A stretch of 64,000 nucleotides of DNA from Paramecium pentaurelia (Eukaryota; Ciliophora; Oligohymenophorea; Peniculida; Parameciidae): NCBI GenBank assembly GCA_905183005.1, contig CAJJDO010000080.1:248001-312000 (forward strand), in the 5' to 3' direction. Made by a program: the position numbers and the translations under genes. Below the pieces are notes generated by a model, which was given only the letters and a program-made list of their open reading frames with translations, did no database searches and had not been told where the DNA came from. Positions 23,962 through 36,530 of the stretch are shown piece after piece. Numbering within the stretch: the first letter of the stretch is position 1; the number at the start of each line of letters is the position of its first letter.

Positions 23962-26497
23962 TCACACAATAACTAAATATTTTTTTGGTATTCCAAGATC
24001 AAATAAATTTGTTTGAATTTCTTCTTCAAATTAAGGACTGCCACAAACATATACTTTTGTTGGTTTGAATTTTATGTGTTCCTTCATATATTTAAGATCG
24101 AAATATGATTCAACCATATAAGCTGTCAGTTCTTCTGGAATATTACTTCGATCTTTGATTAATATTTTAATATCAAAAAAATCTAAATGAAAGGTTTTAC
24201 AAATAAATAATAAATCCTAAATGATTGGAATACCATAAAAGTGAGCAATATCACTAATAGCAACATGAATTATTAATTAGAAATCTTAACCTAAGGTTGT
24301 TAAGTATTCCTCATTATTATCATTTATACAATCAGCTATTTCTTTACTTCTTTAATCATGTAGAATTGTGTAGATAGCTTTTCTTAAAAGGTAATCAATC
24401 AAATCAAGAAATGGTAAAATTCCAGTTCCTTAAACAAAAGCATAATGAATTCCATCAGATAAAGGATCTAATTCCAATCCAAAACCATATGGTCCTGTTA
24501 TTTCATATGGTTTATGACCTGTACAATGAAGAAAACGACTCATGTTATTTGAAAAATCACATTTCTTTATAACAAAGTTAATTTCATTAGATAAAATTAT
24601 TTGTTATTTTGGTATATAGGCTTAGTAATCTTATTCTATGACTTAAGATTTGAAATAGTCAAGTATTTATTATCTCTTTAGAATAGCAGATTGAGTGTAT
24701 GACATAACTATTGAATAAGGTCTTTCTACAAGATTAATACCAGTTCCAAAAGGTTTGATATAGAAGTAACGACCAAACCATTAAACTCCTTTTAAGAATT
24801 ATCTAACTTAAAAGAAATGACTTTTGAATATGAATAAACCAACATCTGAACCAAATGGAATATATTATTCAAATTTCCAAACATATTTATCTTTTTAGGA
24901 TGTATTTTCTTCATAATATAATAATGGACAATTATCATTTCTGTAATCTCCTAGATACCTAGTTTCAATATAATTTATAGCAAATTAAGTGTGTATATGC
25001 ATTTTGATATTTAAGTTTTGAATTGGGTATCCTCCATAAAAGTATCTACCAATTTCTCTACCTGTTATTCTTTCTAAAATGTACTAACCTCCTGGATGAT
25101 TAAAATCACTCACATCATAGATAGCTTCTCTAAGTATAATATAATTTAATTTCTAATATTCTTTGACTAATTAATTTCTAGATACTAATTTATGATATAG
25201 AATTTATACTATTTTAATTGATTTTGTCAATCAAATTTTCATAGATTTAGTTCTTATCTAATTCTACATACTAATAAGTGATTCTCCGTCTTGGAATAAT
25301 TGACACTTCATAATGATAAAGTATCTCTATTGAAATTTTTGAAAAGAAAAGAAACACATAGAAGTAATAAAAGGGAATTCTATTTTATATAATGTAAAAT
25401 TTTACAATAAATCAGGTCTTTGTATATGCACTCCCATAGCTACTTAAGCCTTAGTAATTAAATAAATGAAATAGCCTAAGTAAAAATGAATTCTCTTAAT
25501 TTTATAGATTTTATTGGAACCATTCAAAGATTCTAGATTATTTTTGACAATCATTCCCATCATCAATTAAAGTACTAGAAAACTTAGTATCAAAACTCCA
25601 ACTATAAAATGTGCAATTATCAATCCATCATAATAATAAATCTCTTAAATCTTTAATTTATCTTTATTATTATATATATAAAGTACTGTACTCTATTTTA
25701 CTGAAAGCAAAAATATAGGTTAAAATACTCTAAAATAAGAATATCATTCCATGAACTTTAGCATACTTTGGATAACTTTTTAATTGTCTCCCAAAGAAAA
25801 TGCCAATATCTGACAAGAAACTCCAAAAAATAAATAGGAAAATAGTATGTCCCTAATCTGTAAATTGTTCATATTTCTCAACATAACTAGCCAAGTTGTA
25901 TAAATCTACAGTAATTACTCCTCTATTGTAATTCCTATAAACGATTCCTTCTTTATTATAGATTATAAGATATCCTAGATCAAGAGTTTGCTTATTAAAT
26001 TGATAATAATTTTGATTATCTGTAAGTAATGTTCTTGTTATTTTTATTCTGATTGTTTCATTTATAATTGCATATCCTAAAATGTGCCAATTTTTAAATC
26101 CTACCTTTTATTCATCATAAATGAAAGAAGTAGGAGATAATCCAATATTGTCATTTACATACAAATTGTCATAGGTTTCAACCCATCGAAAGATAATGAT
26201 TTCTTTACCTGTAATATCATATTCATCATATGTTTTATTCAACTGATTTATTTTGGTGTAATCAAACACTATAGCAAATCTCTAGCAAAATTTTAATTCA
26301 AATAGCATAGTTATATTAGAAGTATCAAGTTCAAAGTACATAGTAAGATTTTTAGTAATTTTTACAAAGTTTTCAAGTTCTGTGATATTGTTTAGACAAG
26401 GTTCTCCATTACAATTAAATCTAGAACTCTCTGAAAAACAGTCGAATGAGTCTGTACATGCATATATGATAGGTAGAATGAAAAATACAACTTTCAT
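23962..26497 (-). CDS. DOMON-cytochrome b561-cytochrome b5-reductase fusion (ferric reductase-like)
   Basis: 818 aa; introns 25701-25728, 25380-25405, 25185-25209. Order: signal peptide (MKVVFFILPIIYACTDS); a Cys-containing DOMON-like domain (about 40-230; FVKITKNLTMYFEL, FKNWHILGYAI); a b561-type membrane block with His-bearing helices (GHTIFLFIFWSFLSDIGIFF, YAKVHGMIFLFQ, LIIAHFIVGVLILSFLVLQL, RIHFYLGYFIYLITKAQVAM); a cytochrome b5 motif DFNHPGGQYILERITGREIG; then an FAD/NAD reductase with SIVMSYTQS, YEITGPYGFGLEL, GTGILPFLDLIDYL and VYVCGSPQFEEEI. It would carry electrons from cytosolic NAD(P)H across a membrane to a DOMON-bound acceptor; metal reduction is the likely job by family analogy. 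Confidence 0.88.
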
Positions 26498-26516
26498 AAT
26501 TTAAACAATTTATAAT

Positions 26517-27294
26517 TCATTTTATTTTCAATAAGTTTCTTATTGCCTCTGAATTAATTGAATTATTATATCCACTCTTATTTAAACTATTATTATTATG
26601 TTTAGTTTGACTTCTGTTTGGTTATATATTACATATTTCTGCTAAAGTTTATCGCCCTTTCATCATATATTAACTAATTTAAATATTATTAGATCGTTGA
26701 CTTATAGAGGCCTACTATTATTACAAGAGTTTATTGTATCTCTTAAAGAGTTCATCACATGAACTTCTTTGAGAAGTATAACCTCCATGTTGAGAGAATG
26801 AGGATAATTTCTTTGGAGAATATTATCTATAAGAAGTAGACCCATCATTACTCTAATCTTTTTTCTTTGATTCTGATTAACAACTATCATACTTGTATTC
26901 ATACTTAAATTTCTTTAATTTAGATATACTCTCTTATAATTTCTTAATTTCCTAATTAGCTTCCTCTAACTTTGTTTATAACCCATCCTAATATAATTTC
27001 ATCTATTGTTCTAACTAAAATTAATAATCTATTTATACACTTATATGATTTCTAATGTCTGCTTCCTATTATTATAATACAGATTCTAATTTCTTATATT
27101 CTAGATTACTGTTCCTCAATTATCGAAATAACTTGCTTAATCGCTGTATTAGATCTTGACAATTACAGTTCTCTATTCCAAGTATCTTCTCATTACAAAA
27201 TAACATCATCTGATATAATATGTTAAAATCTTAATACTTCTTCTAAAAGATTACGCAATCCTTATTCAACTTCCTATTTCTCATATCTGTTCAT
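26517..27294 (-). CDS. Coiled-coil, Ser/Gln-rich protein, unknown
   Basis: 249 aa with one 28-nt intron (27210-27237). Residues about 30-120 form a coiled coil (DLIQRLSKLFRQLRNSN, EANQEIKKLQESISKLKKFK); the rest is Ser/Asn/Gln-rich with repeated SYRQYSPKK / SQHGGYTSQRSSC-type segments, probable phosphorylation sites. No family recognised. Its stop is 19 bp upstream of the start codon of the cytochrome b561 fusion on the same strand, so that gene's promoter must lie in this 3' end. Confidence 0.7.
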
Positions 27295-27333
27295 TTAACG
27301 AAATTTATTAAACTAAATCCAATTATTTTTTAA
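27295..27333. promoter_or_regulatory. 39-bp divergent promoter spacer
   Basis: Start codons of the coiled-coil gene (minus) and PP2A scaffold gene (plus) are 39 bp apart. Any shared promoter elements must sit in this segment or in coding sequence. No motif named. Confidence 0.5.
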
Positions 27334-29142
27334 ATGGACGAAGAAGACTGTACTATTTTTATTGAAGAACTCAAAAGTGATGATCCCACTCTTAAACTCA
27401 ATGCTGTAGACAAAATTGTATAAATTGCTCAAATCCTTGGACCTTAAAGAACTTGTTAAGAACTCATTCCTTATTTAATTGATATAATAGAAGAATAAGA
27501 CAATGAAGATGAATTCCTTATAAAATTAGCTAAAGAATTAGTCAATCTCAAACCTTTCACAGGTGCCAATATTCATTTGTTAAATGCACCTTTAGAAATA
27601 TTAAGTTCTATGGAAGAGCCATTAGTTAGAGATAAAGCTGTCGAATCCTTAATCTTACTTGCAGAAGGAATGCCAAACAGTAAAATACAAACTATTTTAT
27701 TTTAATAGGTTTTTTTGAAAATCACTTTTTTTAAATTGTTCAATAATTAGGTTAATGGGATAACTTTCCTTCCAGAATATCAGCAGCTAGTCTTCTTCCT
27801 CTCACTTACAAACATGTTTCATAAGATAAATAAAATATTCTATGGGATTTATTCAAATAATTATGTGGAGATGATACACCAATGGTTAGGAGAGTTTGTG
27901 CAGGAGTTTTGACTGATCTTGCTAAAATAAAATGTCAATCATAATAATTATTATAATTATGGGAAGCACTTTTAAAAGATCCTATAGATAGTGTTAAAAT
28001 TAAAGCAATAGAAGGATCTCAATATATGCTAAAATTGATTGATGATGAACATGATTTAGAAACATCAATTTAAGGATACTTTGCTTTGGCTGATCCTAAA
28101 GAGAAAAGTTGGCGTGTCAGATATACTGTTCCTGAATGTTGGGAAAGTATCATTGACATAATTGTTAAATTAAGTAAAAGTTCTTTTTAAAAATCTAAGA
28201 TAAAAATAAAAGTATATTAAAAAATCAAGCAGTTCCTGTGTTTTAGTAATTGCTTAAAGATACTGAACCTGAAGTAAGATCTATGGCATTAATATCTATA
28301 TATCATTTATTAAAAGAATTACCTACTTCTAGCAAAGATTTATTTTTACCATAATTTTTAGCTCTCTCTACAGATACATCATAACATGTTAGGATGTCTT
28401 TGGCAGAATAAATTTGTAAGATTTCTAAATAATATCATGTTTAAATTGTCTTGTAAAACTTTATACCTTTAATTACAACATTGATTAAGGATGATGTTGT
28501 AGAAATCAAAATCATGTTAGCCCATAATTTAGATTAATTGTCATAAGCAATTGGATAAGAAAATTCAAAAAAACACTTAGTTCCATTGATATCTACATTT
28601 GCATCAGAGAAACAATGGAGATACAGATTAGAAATGATGTCAATTATACCCAAACTTCTTAAAGTGGCAGGATATGACAGTTTCTTAGAATTATAAGAAA
28701 TTTATATTGAAAAAGGTGTTATGAATCACTATTAAGCAATAAGAGATTAGGCTATAGAAAATCTAATTTAATTGAGTGAAATATTTGGATATGATAAAAT
28801 CAGAGAATTTATTTTAAAATGTATTAATAAACAATTCGAATAGTAAAATTATATATATAGAGTATCAGCAATGCATAGTATAGCAAAATTAAAGAATACA
28901 TTATCAAAAGATGATTTAGTAAATTAATTTAAAGTATATAATATAAACTATTAATTATAAAGGAAGTAACCCAGAAGTCTTTGAATGATAAAGTTCCTAA
29001 TGTTAGATTAAACATTTTTAAATTATTCACAGCAATTCAAAATAAATTAGACAATAAAACTTAAAATGAGTTTAAAAATAAAGCTAGAATTTTATAATAA
29101 GATTAGGATATTGATGTGAAATATTTTGCATAAAAAATTTGA
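27334..29142 (+). CDS. PPP2R1A: Protein phosphatase 2A scaffold subunit A (PR65, HEAT repeats)
   Basis: 574 aa, close to the 589 of PR65; introns 27680-27708, 28174-28199, 28934-28962. HEAT repeats run the full length: ELKSDDPTLKLNAVDKIVQI, VRDKAVESLILLAEGMPNS, LGQWDNFPSRISAASLLPL, PMVRRVCAGVLTDLAKIK, EPEVRSMALISIYHLLKELP, EKQWRYRLEMMSIIPKL and VPNVRLNIFKLFTAI. The motif W-x-x-R/RVR inside inner helices (SWRVRYTVPECW) is typical of PR65. It holds the catalytic C and regulatory B subunits together. Each intron removal restores the expected repeat register, which supports the model. Confidence 0.93.
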
Positions 29143-29185
29143 TTGATTTATATATGTTTCAATATCATAAATTTTGATATATAGA

Positions 29186-30382
29186 TCATTTCTATTAAAT
29201 TTCAGTTTTTTATTCACTTTCAAATGTATATTAAAATGCAATAGGATTTGTAGCAGTAGATAACTTTTTCATATAACCTAAAGTAGTATTTTAAAGAAAA
29301 TTATCTCCTTTTAGGCCAACAAATGATGTTGATTTTCTATAGTTTCTGTCTGTACTTTGACATACTCTCAATACTTAAGATGCAGATTTTTCAATTTTTT
29401 ATCTTTTGGTTCTACTTGTTAAATATATTTTAACATTCTAAAAATACAATTGTAATTCATCTTACTCTTTTTTAGTTGGCACAAACCATCTAATATGTTA
29501 TATTTTAAATACTTAGGTTAAGAAATATTGCAATTTTTGAAACAATTGCTAATTGATCCAAATTATCTCACAGAAGCTGTTAATTTATTATATTCATTAA
29601 AAAGTTCATAAACTTGTAATGCTTATTTTTAATCAAGTTATGTATAACACTCCATAAATTGTCGTATGAACCTACAATACTTAAAAAGAGAATTCATAAA
29701 CCGTACCTTTCAAGCATTAAATACATGGCTATTACATCGTTCCAGATTAATAAGTAAATCTCCATAACTACAGTTCTATTATGTAATTTTGATATATTGA
29801 AATATAACTAAAAATAGTATGAATTTATACATCATGTTAAGCTAAAATGAAATTTAGACAATTAATAGCTTTATAAAATTGAATGACTGATGAATCTATA
29901 TCTTTAAAGAAAACTTCAATATTTGTTTTGAGTTTGCTTCTATTAGATATTTCTTATATGCCAGATAATTTATGTATTATCATAGTTTAAATGCCAATAA
30001 ATTTATTTAAGATTTCATCTTTATTAGTATTAGTAAGTGTCCAACCATTAAAGTAATTTAATTACTATACAAATAATCTACCATGTTTGACATCTCCCAT
30101 AAGTACATGCATAGTAAGTAGAACTTTTAGTTTCTTATGATTGTCTATAGTTGGTGGAATAAGTCTTAAGAATTCTCGACATACCTATACGATAGTCATA
30201 CTTTAAACTAGTTAATCAATTTCAGATAAACAAGGAAATCCTATATTAATAGAATTAAATTTACCTTATAACATTTATTTTACATCTTCTAGATCAACAG
30301 TCTCTTGATTATCAAATATTGAAGATTCGAATAGTTTTCTCTCAAATCTTGATTGTTTCTTAAAGAAGTTTTTTATAAACAT
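29186..30382 (-). CDS. ANTH-domain clathrin-adaptor-like protein
   Basis: 371 aa; introns 29808-29830, 29672-29706 (35 nt, longest here and least certain) and 29490-29512. The helical N-terminal domain matches AP180/CALM ANTH domains in pattern: KLKVLLTMHVLMGDVKHGRL, LLIWNDVIAMYLMLERF, FMECYTQLDQKQALQVYELF, NEYNKLTASVRQFGSI. ANTH domains bind PI(4,5)P2 and coat proteins in endocytosis. The C-terminal 100 residues are Ser/Lys/Gln-rich with no obvious clathrin box. ANTH assignment is by fold pattern, not by a single motif. Confidence 0.72.
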
Positions 30383-30417
30383 TTTTAATATTTATATTTA
30401 TTTATCTATTTATTGTA
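30383..30417. promoter_or_regulatory. 35-bp divergent promoter spacer
   Basis: Separates the start codons of the ANTH gene (minus) and the cyclic-nucleotide-binding gene (plus). Consists of short T/A runs; no defined element. Confidence 0.45.
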
Positions 30418-31861
30418 ATGATTGAATAAAGAACTGTTACAGAAACCAGTCAAGATGAAGAAGAATAGAATAAAAAGAAATTTATCTATTAAACAGAAAA
30501 ACTTAAATTACTTTTATAAGTACCCATTGAATAAAGAACTCAACCAATTTGTAAAGATATTGCTGAGATTGCTTAAGTAAATCTCCTAAAATATTTATCT
30601 ACTTTAGTAAATTAAATTCCTATCCCAATACAAACAAAAACCTGACTTCTTGGAATTATGTAAAAATCTCTATCTCAAAACATATGAAAAAAGATAATAT
30701 ATATTTAAATAAGGTGATTAAGGGGATGCATTCTATGTTATATTGAATGGAAGTGTCAAAGTTTATATAGATGAACCAACAGAATTTAAGAATTTCATGC
30801 AACTTGTAAGAATAGATTATTTTATATAGAAAGAAATAGCATAATTGGGTAAAGGTGATGCTTTTGGAGAAATATCTTTGCTTTATAATTCAAAGAGAAC
30901 AGCAACTGTAATTTCAAATGAGAGAAGTGATTTAATAGTTTTAGAAAAAGATGCATTTTAAGAATATATGAAAACAATGGATAATACAAATGAAATGAAA
31001 ACAGTTGCATTAAATAAATTACTTTAATTTTTAGAATCTCTTCCAGTATTTCAGATGTTTAATAAAGATTTACTTGTTTAATTATGTACAAAATGTTAAA
31101 TACAAATGTATCCTTCTTAATAAATATTGTTAAAATAAGGTGTTGAACCAACATAAATGTATATAATAAAAAGTGGAAGAGTTAAAGCAATTAAAAAAAT
31201 TAAATGGAATTTAGAAGATTATCCATCTTCATTAATAAGAGGTTAAACTACAAGCAGCACTGATTTATTTAATTAAGATGTTTATTTTGAAATTGATGAA
31301 TTAGGAGATGGTGAAATCTTTGGTGATTTTGCTTTATTAAATGAAGAAGAATCATAATGTTCTTATATTACTTCTATTCCATCTGAGATTGTTTCAATTA
31401 GTTCATTTAATTTAAAAATGATTATGCCTTCTGATAGATTGGAGGCATATTAAAAATAAATTAAATAATATCCTGAAGATGATGATCTTAAATTATTATA
31501 TGAAGAGAAGAGAAATTGGAATTAATATAAAAGAAAATTGATAAAGAATATATATGTTGATAAATAAAATAAAAAAGGATTCGATAATAGATTAAGATTA
31601 CCAGAATTAAAAGGTAAATCAGCCTTACCTCCTATTAATATTATTGATATAAAAACAAGTGATAATAGAACATATTTCAAATATTTAGAATCTAAAATAT
31701 CTCCTATGGCTGAATGTAAAAAAAAAGTTTAATCTTTAACTTAAGTTGGATTGAGTATGTAAGGTTTGGTGAAATAATTAGAATAAAGTACAAATCAATT
31801 AAGTATTGCAAATTCATTTTAGAGAAAATTAAAGAAACTCAACATTAATAGATCTTAATGA
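30418..31861 (+). CDS. Tandem cyclic-nucleotide-binding domain protein
   Basis: 470 aa with a 31-nt intron (30577-30607). Domain A (about 75-215) has IFKQGDQGDAFYVILNGSVKV and a complete phosphate-binding cassette FGEISLLYNSKRTATV, with the Glu and Arg that hold the cyclic nucleotide. Domain B (about 225-350) keeps the barrel (VEPTQMYIIKSGRVKAI, GDGEIFGDFALLN) but its cassette lacks the Arg-Ala, so it probably does not bind nucleotide. No kinase domain and no clear PKA inhibitor sequence, so this is not simply a PKA regulatory subunit. The 120-residue tail is basic and Lys/Gln-rich. Its TGA is 6 bp from the stop of the convergent gene. Confidence 0.87.
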
Positions 31862-31867
31862 AATTAA

Positions 31868-34593
31868 TCAATGTTATAAATCATAAAATGAAAAAGAACT
31901 TCCTGGTTATGTTGAATTAATTCTCCTATGATTCTATTATTACTATTTTGGCTAACCTATTTTACGAACAAAATCCTTGGTCCTTTGAGAATAGATTTTA
32001 TTCTATGATTACACATTTTCTTAATCTAAATTTGAAGATTATTGTTATTATGCCTTTTTCTTTGGTTATTAAGTACTATTTATAATGATTTAATATATTA
32101 CCATCTTTAAGAGTGATATTAATACAAAGATTCATTTTCTATCAAAAAAGATTGGTTGATTGTATGAGCAGTAATTGGAGATAATGATTATCCTTTATGT
32201 CCATTTGGAGAGTGAATCTTCATTTAATGTACATCCCATAAAACAGATTATTCTAATTCTTCTTAACTTCTACGTGTCTATTCTCTTGTATGTTAACTTC
32301 TTTTAGTATTCTTTAATATTGGACTAGTAGGTATAGTACCTGTAGGTTAAGTGTATGAGAATGCAATTTCTCTAAATGCTATATCCAATTATGATTTCTC
32401 AATTTTACAAATTGCTTATTCTAATAAAAATAATCCTGTTTATACTCTCTATTCAAGATGTCTTATATTTGTATTTCTACTTCTCCATAATTTAAAGAAA
32501 GTCTATTTTAATGATAATTAATTCTCTCTTTTAGATAATGTATTTTCTAACATTGCACTACTTAAACATTTTGATTTCAATGCATTTTATATTTACATAT
32601 TCTATAATTCTAATTCATATTAATAAATTAATCTTTATTATTAATCTTATTCTTATTAAGAACAAACAAGTTCATTTCTTAATTGATCTACAAATAAACC
32701 TTATTTATTTCTCCATCTATTAAAAAACTTAGATTTCATTTTTTATTAATGTTATTCTGTTCTCAATCTTATGAATTTAAAAAACTCTAAATATTTTTAT
32801 CTTAAACTATTAATTCCATTAGTCAAAATTAAAGCTATCTTACTCAAATATTGAGTTTACATATTAGATGAAGTTATTAAAAATATTTCATCATTAACTT
32901 TCCAAATGTGTCTATTCTCAAATTCAATATTCAAATTATTTGTTAATTCTGTATTTAAGTTTAAAGTTAATTAATAAAGAGTATTGAATTATGAAATATC
33001 ATCAATATCTTCAAAATATTCTTATATTAATCCATATTCAGGTAAATAAGAAGTCAATGACAATATCTCAATATTTAAAATGGAAACTGCTAATTTTTCA
33101 CCCATTAATTAAGCTACTTATTGTAAATACATTTCAATTGAATTTTCTGATTATAATGCTTATAACATTATAATTAAATCATCATTTCCAATTAATTACT
33201 TTATTGCATTACTCTTCAATCTACTTTAATACTTTTACAATATCATAAACAATTAAATTGTATAATTCCTTTCATTCTTTTTAACTTATTTGGCTGCTTA
33301 AAGAATTAATTTACAAATATTATTATTTATATTCTTTGAATTTCTTATAGAATAGTAATATTATTTCAATCTTTTAAATCCAAATTATTGAATTAGTCTT
33401 TTTAATTTTCTTAATTAATTTATAAACTATTTCATTCTCAAAATAACCATTAATCTTTTCATTCTTTATTATAATAATACAATCTTATTGATTTTATTGA
33501 TACCCAATTCTAATTTATATTATAGATTACTAATATTCAATTAGATGTATTATTAAATCTATTTACAATATGAAGATTGATAATTCAAAGCATAAATTAC
33601 TTTTCTATTAAAATGGGTTATTGGAATAAGAGTGAATTAATCATCAAGACTATAAATCTATTATTAAATTAAGGATTATTTAATTTATCTATAATCCACT
33701 TTTACATTTGATTATTAATTTTTTAATGTACATGATTAAAATTTTGAAATGTTAAAGTTATTTATTGATTCTCCTGTAACAATTTAATCATTTATACAAT
33801 ATTCATAATATCCACTTTCATTATTTTTTATTTATTAATAAAATTAAAGGGGATTTTTATATGGTAATTCAAATACATTTTTATAATTAATAGATTACTC
33901 AATTGATTTAGGTATTTATTAATGAGATGGTAATTGTTTAATAAAATTTGATGATTATGTCTACATATAACTTCGTTTTGAATTTTATTGAGTTGGAGTT
34001 TATTATTCTAAAGTTGGAATTACAAATTCTTTAACTAATTATTCAACCAATTAAAACATTGATTCTGGTTCATTACTCTTCTTAATGGATTCTTAATCAA
34101 TTGAATCAAATAAAGTAACTAATCTTTATTTATCTAATTCTTTAGTATTGGAATTTTCAATTAATGAATTTAATTATGCAAATATGGGTTTAAAAGTTTA
34201 ATAGTAATTGAATTAAGGTGTTTCTTCCTTTTATTTTCTAATATCTTCCTTTATTGTTTATTAAGGAATTGATATTGAAAGTTTAAGATCCTATTGTCTT
34301 TATTATTTTTCAATCTCATCACGTCTTTTCTAAATGAGAGTCTTCAATTAGCCAAATTCATTTTGCATTCTTGAACTAACCTTTTCTGTTTCCTACATTG
34401 ATTTTTCAAAAGAACGATTATGTATGGATTTATCACAATCATTTGAACTAGTATGAAATGAGTGATTGCGTTTTGGACAAATTTCTCTAGGTCTAAGCAT
34501 TTCAATTTCTCTTTTCTTATTCATTAGATCCCAATCATAATTAAATGATGCATTAAAATTATGCTTTGGAGGTAATTGAGTATTAAGTCTCAT
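31868..34593 (-). CDS. Large Gln-rich helical protein with Sfi1-like motifs
   Basis: 899 aa in nearly one exon (single intron 32076-32101). More than 2.6 kb stays free of TGA while carrying many TAA/TAG codons. The middle holds basic helices and two good F-x-x-W-[RK] units, KSKFFNRWRNKQG and LKQTFFKLWRSRN, spaced about 80 residues apart, plus IQ-like basic helices (LRMKQFINQLRKLKRLIQQF). Sfi1/centrin-binding proteins use repeats of this kind at basal bodies and contractile fibres, and ciliates have many. Only two clear units were seen, so the assignment is tentative. N- and C-terminal regions are Ser/Asn/Gln-rich. Confidence 0.6.
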
Positions 34594-35027
34594 TTGAATT
34601 TAAATTATTATTAGTAACAAATAAATAATCATTCCTTCATAGAATAAAATCAATTCTCTAAACTAAAATGTATTATTAAAATAACACCTAAAAGCTATTT
34701 GATATTATGAGATATGCAATTCCAATAGAAATTATAGAAAATTATTTATTAAGTAAAAATAAATTTAGTCTCATATTAAGTTTACCATTTTCAATATTCT
34801 TAAATTATAACTTGTATCATTCTAAGTTATTATTTATATGTTTTATATATTATTTACATAAACATATTTAAATTTTAAGATATTTATTCTAATATAGAAT
34901 ATTTGATACAATATAAGATAAATAGATTAAATAGATTTTTATATTGAATTCTTAAATTGATTAATATAACAATTCAATTTGCATATAATTTTGTTTTATT
35001 AGATATTTATATATATATATAATAATG
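34594..35027. other. Intergenic, AT-rich, no gene supported
   Basis: About 430 bp between two minus-strand genes, including a TA run at about 35010-35020. No reading frame with coding character was found. Confidence 0.6.
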
Positions 35028-36494
35028 TCAGTTTTTATAGATTCTAATGATATCCTATATTTTAGTTCTGCAGATAGGGCAATCTTTTAGATTTTTACTG
35101 CATTTCAAACAAGCAGTATTATGTTTACAAGGCATATATAATGCATCACGATCATTTTCAATACAAATTATACAACTATTTTCGTGACTTCTATCAGCAA
35201 CCAATTATGAAGTTCTTTTACATAAATAAGTAGATGTAGTTCCAATTTTAAAAACTGTTTAGTTTTATAATGGATATAACTATGAAGGTTAACCTTCTCT
35301 TGATAATCTAAGCCATGATCTAAATTTTGAGATATAAAAAATACCCATTAGTAGATCCCATATCTTCCAAATATGCTCTACCATCAATCAAACAAATTTT
35401 GGCATGGATATTAGAAAGATGATGATCTTCACTAAAAGTAAGATCAGCAGTCTATTTTCTACCAACAGTTGTCACACTCTTTTAAGTTGTTAAATTAATC
35501 ACATGTTTTTCAGGTGTATTTGGTCCTTCTATAATTGCCATTACAACCTAATATTTTAATAATATTATTACATCTATATTTGAACCATTTACATTCACTT
35601 ATTAAATTTCAAATTAATTGCTACCTAATTCAACAACCATTCCAATTTGTAATAGTTATTTTGTTTCAACTTTAATAAATGTTCCTGTTGTGGATCCTAT
35701 ATCTTTGATATAAAACTAATTTAAATAATATAAATACTTCTTCATTTTGAAATATCACTTCTGCATGAAATCTACTAATACTCTCTTCTAATATTAAAAT
35801 TTAATTGCTTGAATGTCTTCCAATTTTACCTCCTGATTCTTTAATACAATAAAAATTAGTTTATGGTCCTTCTGTTGGTTGGATGATTAATTCGTTTTAT
35901 ACTTTTGAAACAAATTTTTCTAGGTCTTATTCAATTAAAATGCCGGTTTATTATTTTTTTTAAAACTGAGGTTTGTTTTCACTAAATATTAAGTATTATT
36001 ATTACATCTCACATAATGGTTATTAAAATTGTTATGAAAACATTTCATTATTCTTAAGATAATTAGTCATCATATCATGAGAGATATTAATCTATCCATA
36101 TTGAGGTTATGCAGATTCAGTATTTTCAAGGGTAGCATTTTCTTATTCCATCTTTTCATAACGTCTGTCTTCGAAAGTAGTTGATTTTATATGAGATGCA
36201 TATTCTTTTAGACCTGTTTTAAGCCCTTTCATTAATATATTGTATTTACAATGCATTAGCTTTTTTCTAACTATCTTATTAGTAATTCCTAGATCTTCTA
36301 TTAAGTCATTTTCTTCTATTAACTCTAAACATGATCCATCGATTGAATTTTAAGCTACAATATAAGTTCACTAATATACTAAAAGTTGTCTGTAGTTATT
36401 GTAACCCAACAAAATTGAGCCATGACGATACATCCTCCAAAGACCATTTCTTAGGTTCTTTTGGAAGAATTGTGAAGAGGGTTTCATAATCCAT
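35028..36494 (-). CDS. SAM-FHA-FHA-RING protein, probable E3 ubiquitin ligase
   Basis: 464 aa; introns 36355-36379, 35716-35737, 35320-35344. SAM domain at about 10-80 (KKWSLEDVSSWLNFVGLQ, SIDGSCLELIEENDLIEDLG). FHA 1 at about 190-270: IGRHSSNQ and SISRFHAEV are canonical phosphothreonine-binding residues. FHA 2 at about 310-390: VGRKQTAD, LSNIHAKI, DMGSTNGS. C-terminal C3HC4 RING: CIICIENDRDALYMPCKH, then CLKCSKNLKDCPICR. It could read phosphothreonine marks and ubiquitinate the marked partner (inference; FHA-RING ligases such as RNF8 and CHFR are the known parallel). SAM would allow oligomerisation. Confidence 0.9.
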
Positions 36495-36530
36495 ATTTTA
36501 AATTTAAAAGCACTAACTGAAAATAATTAT

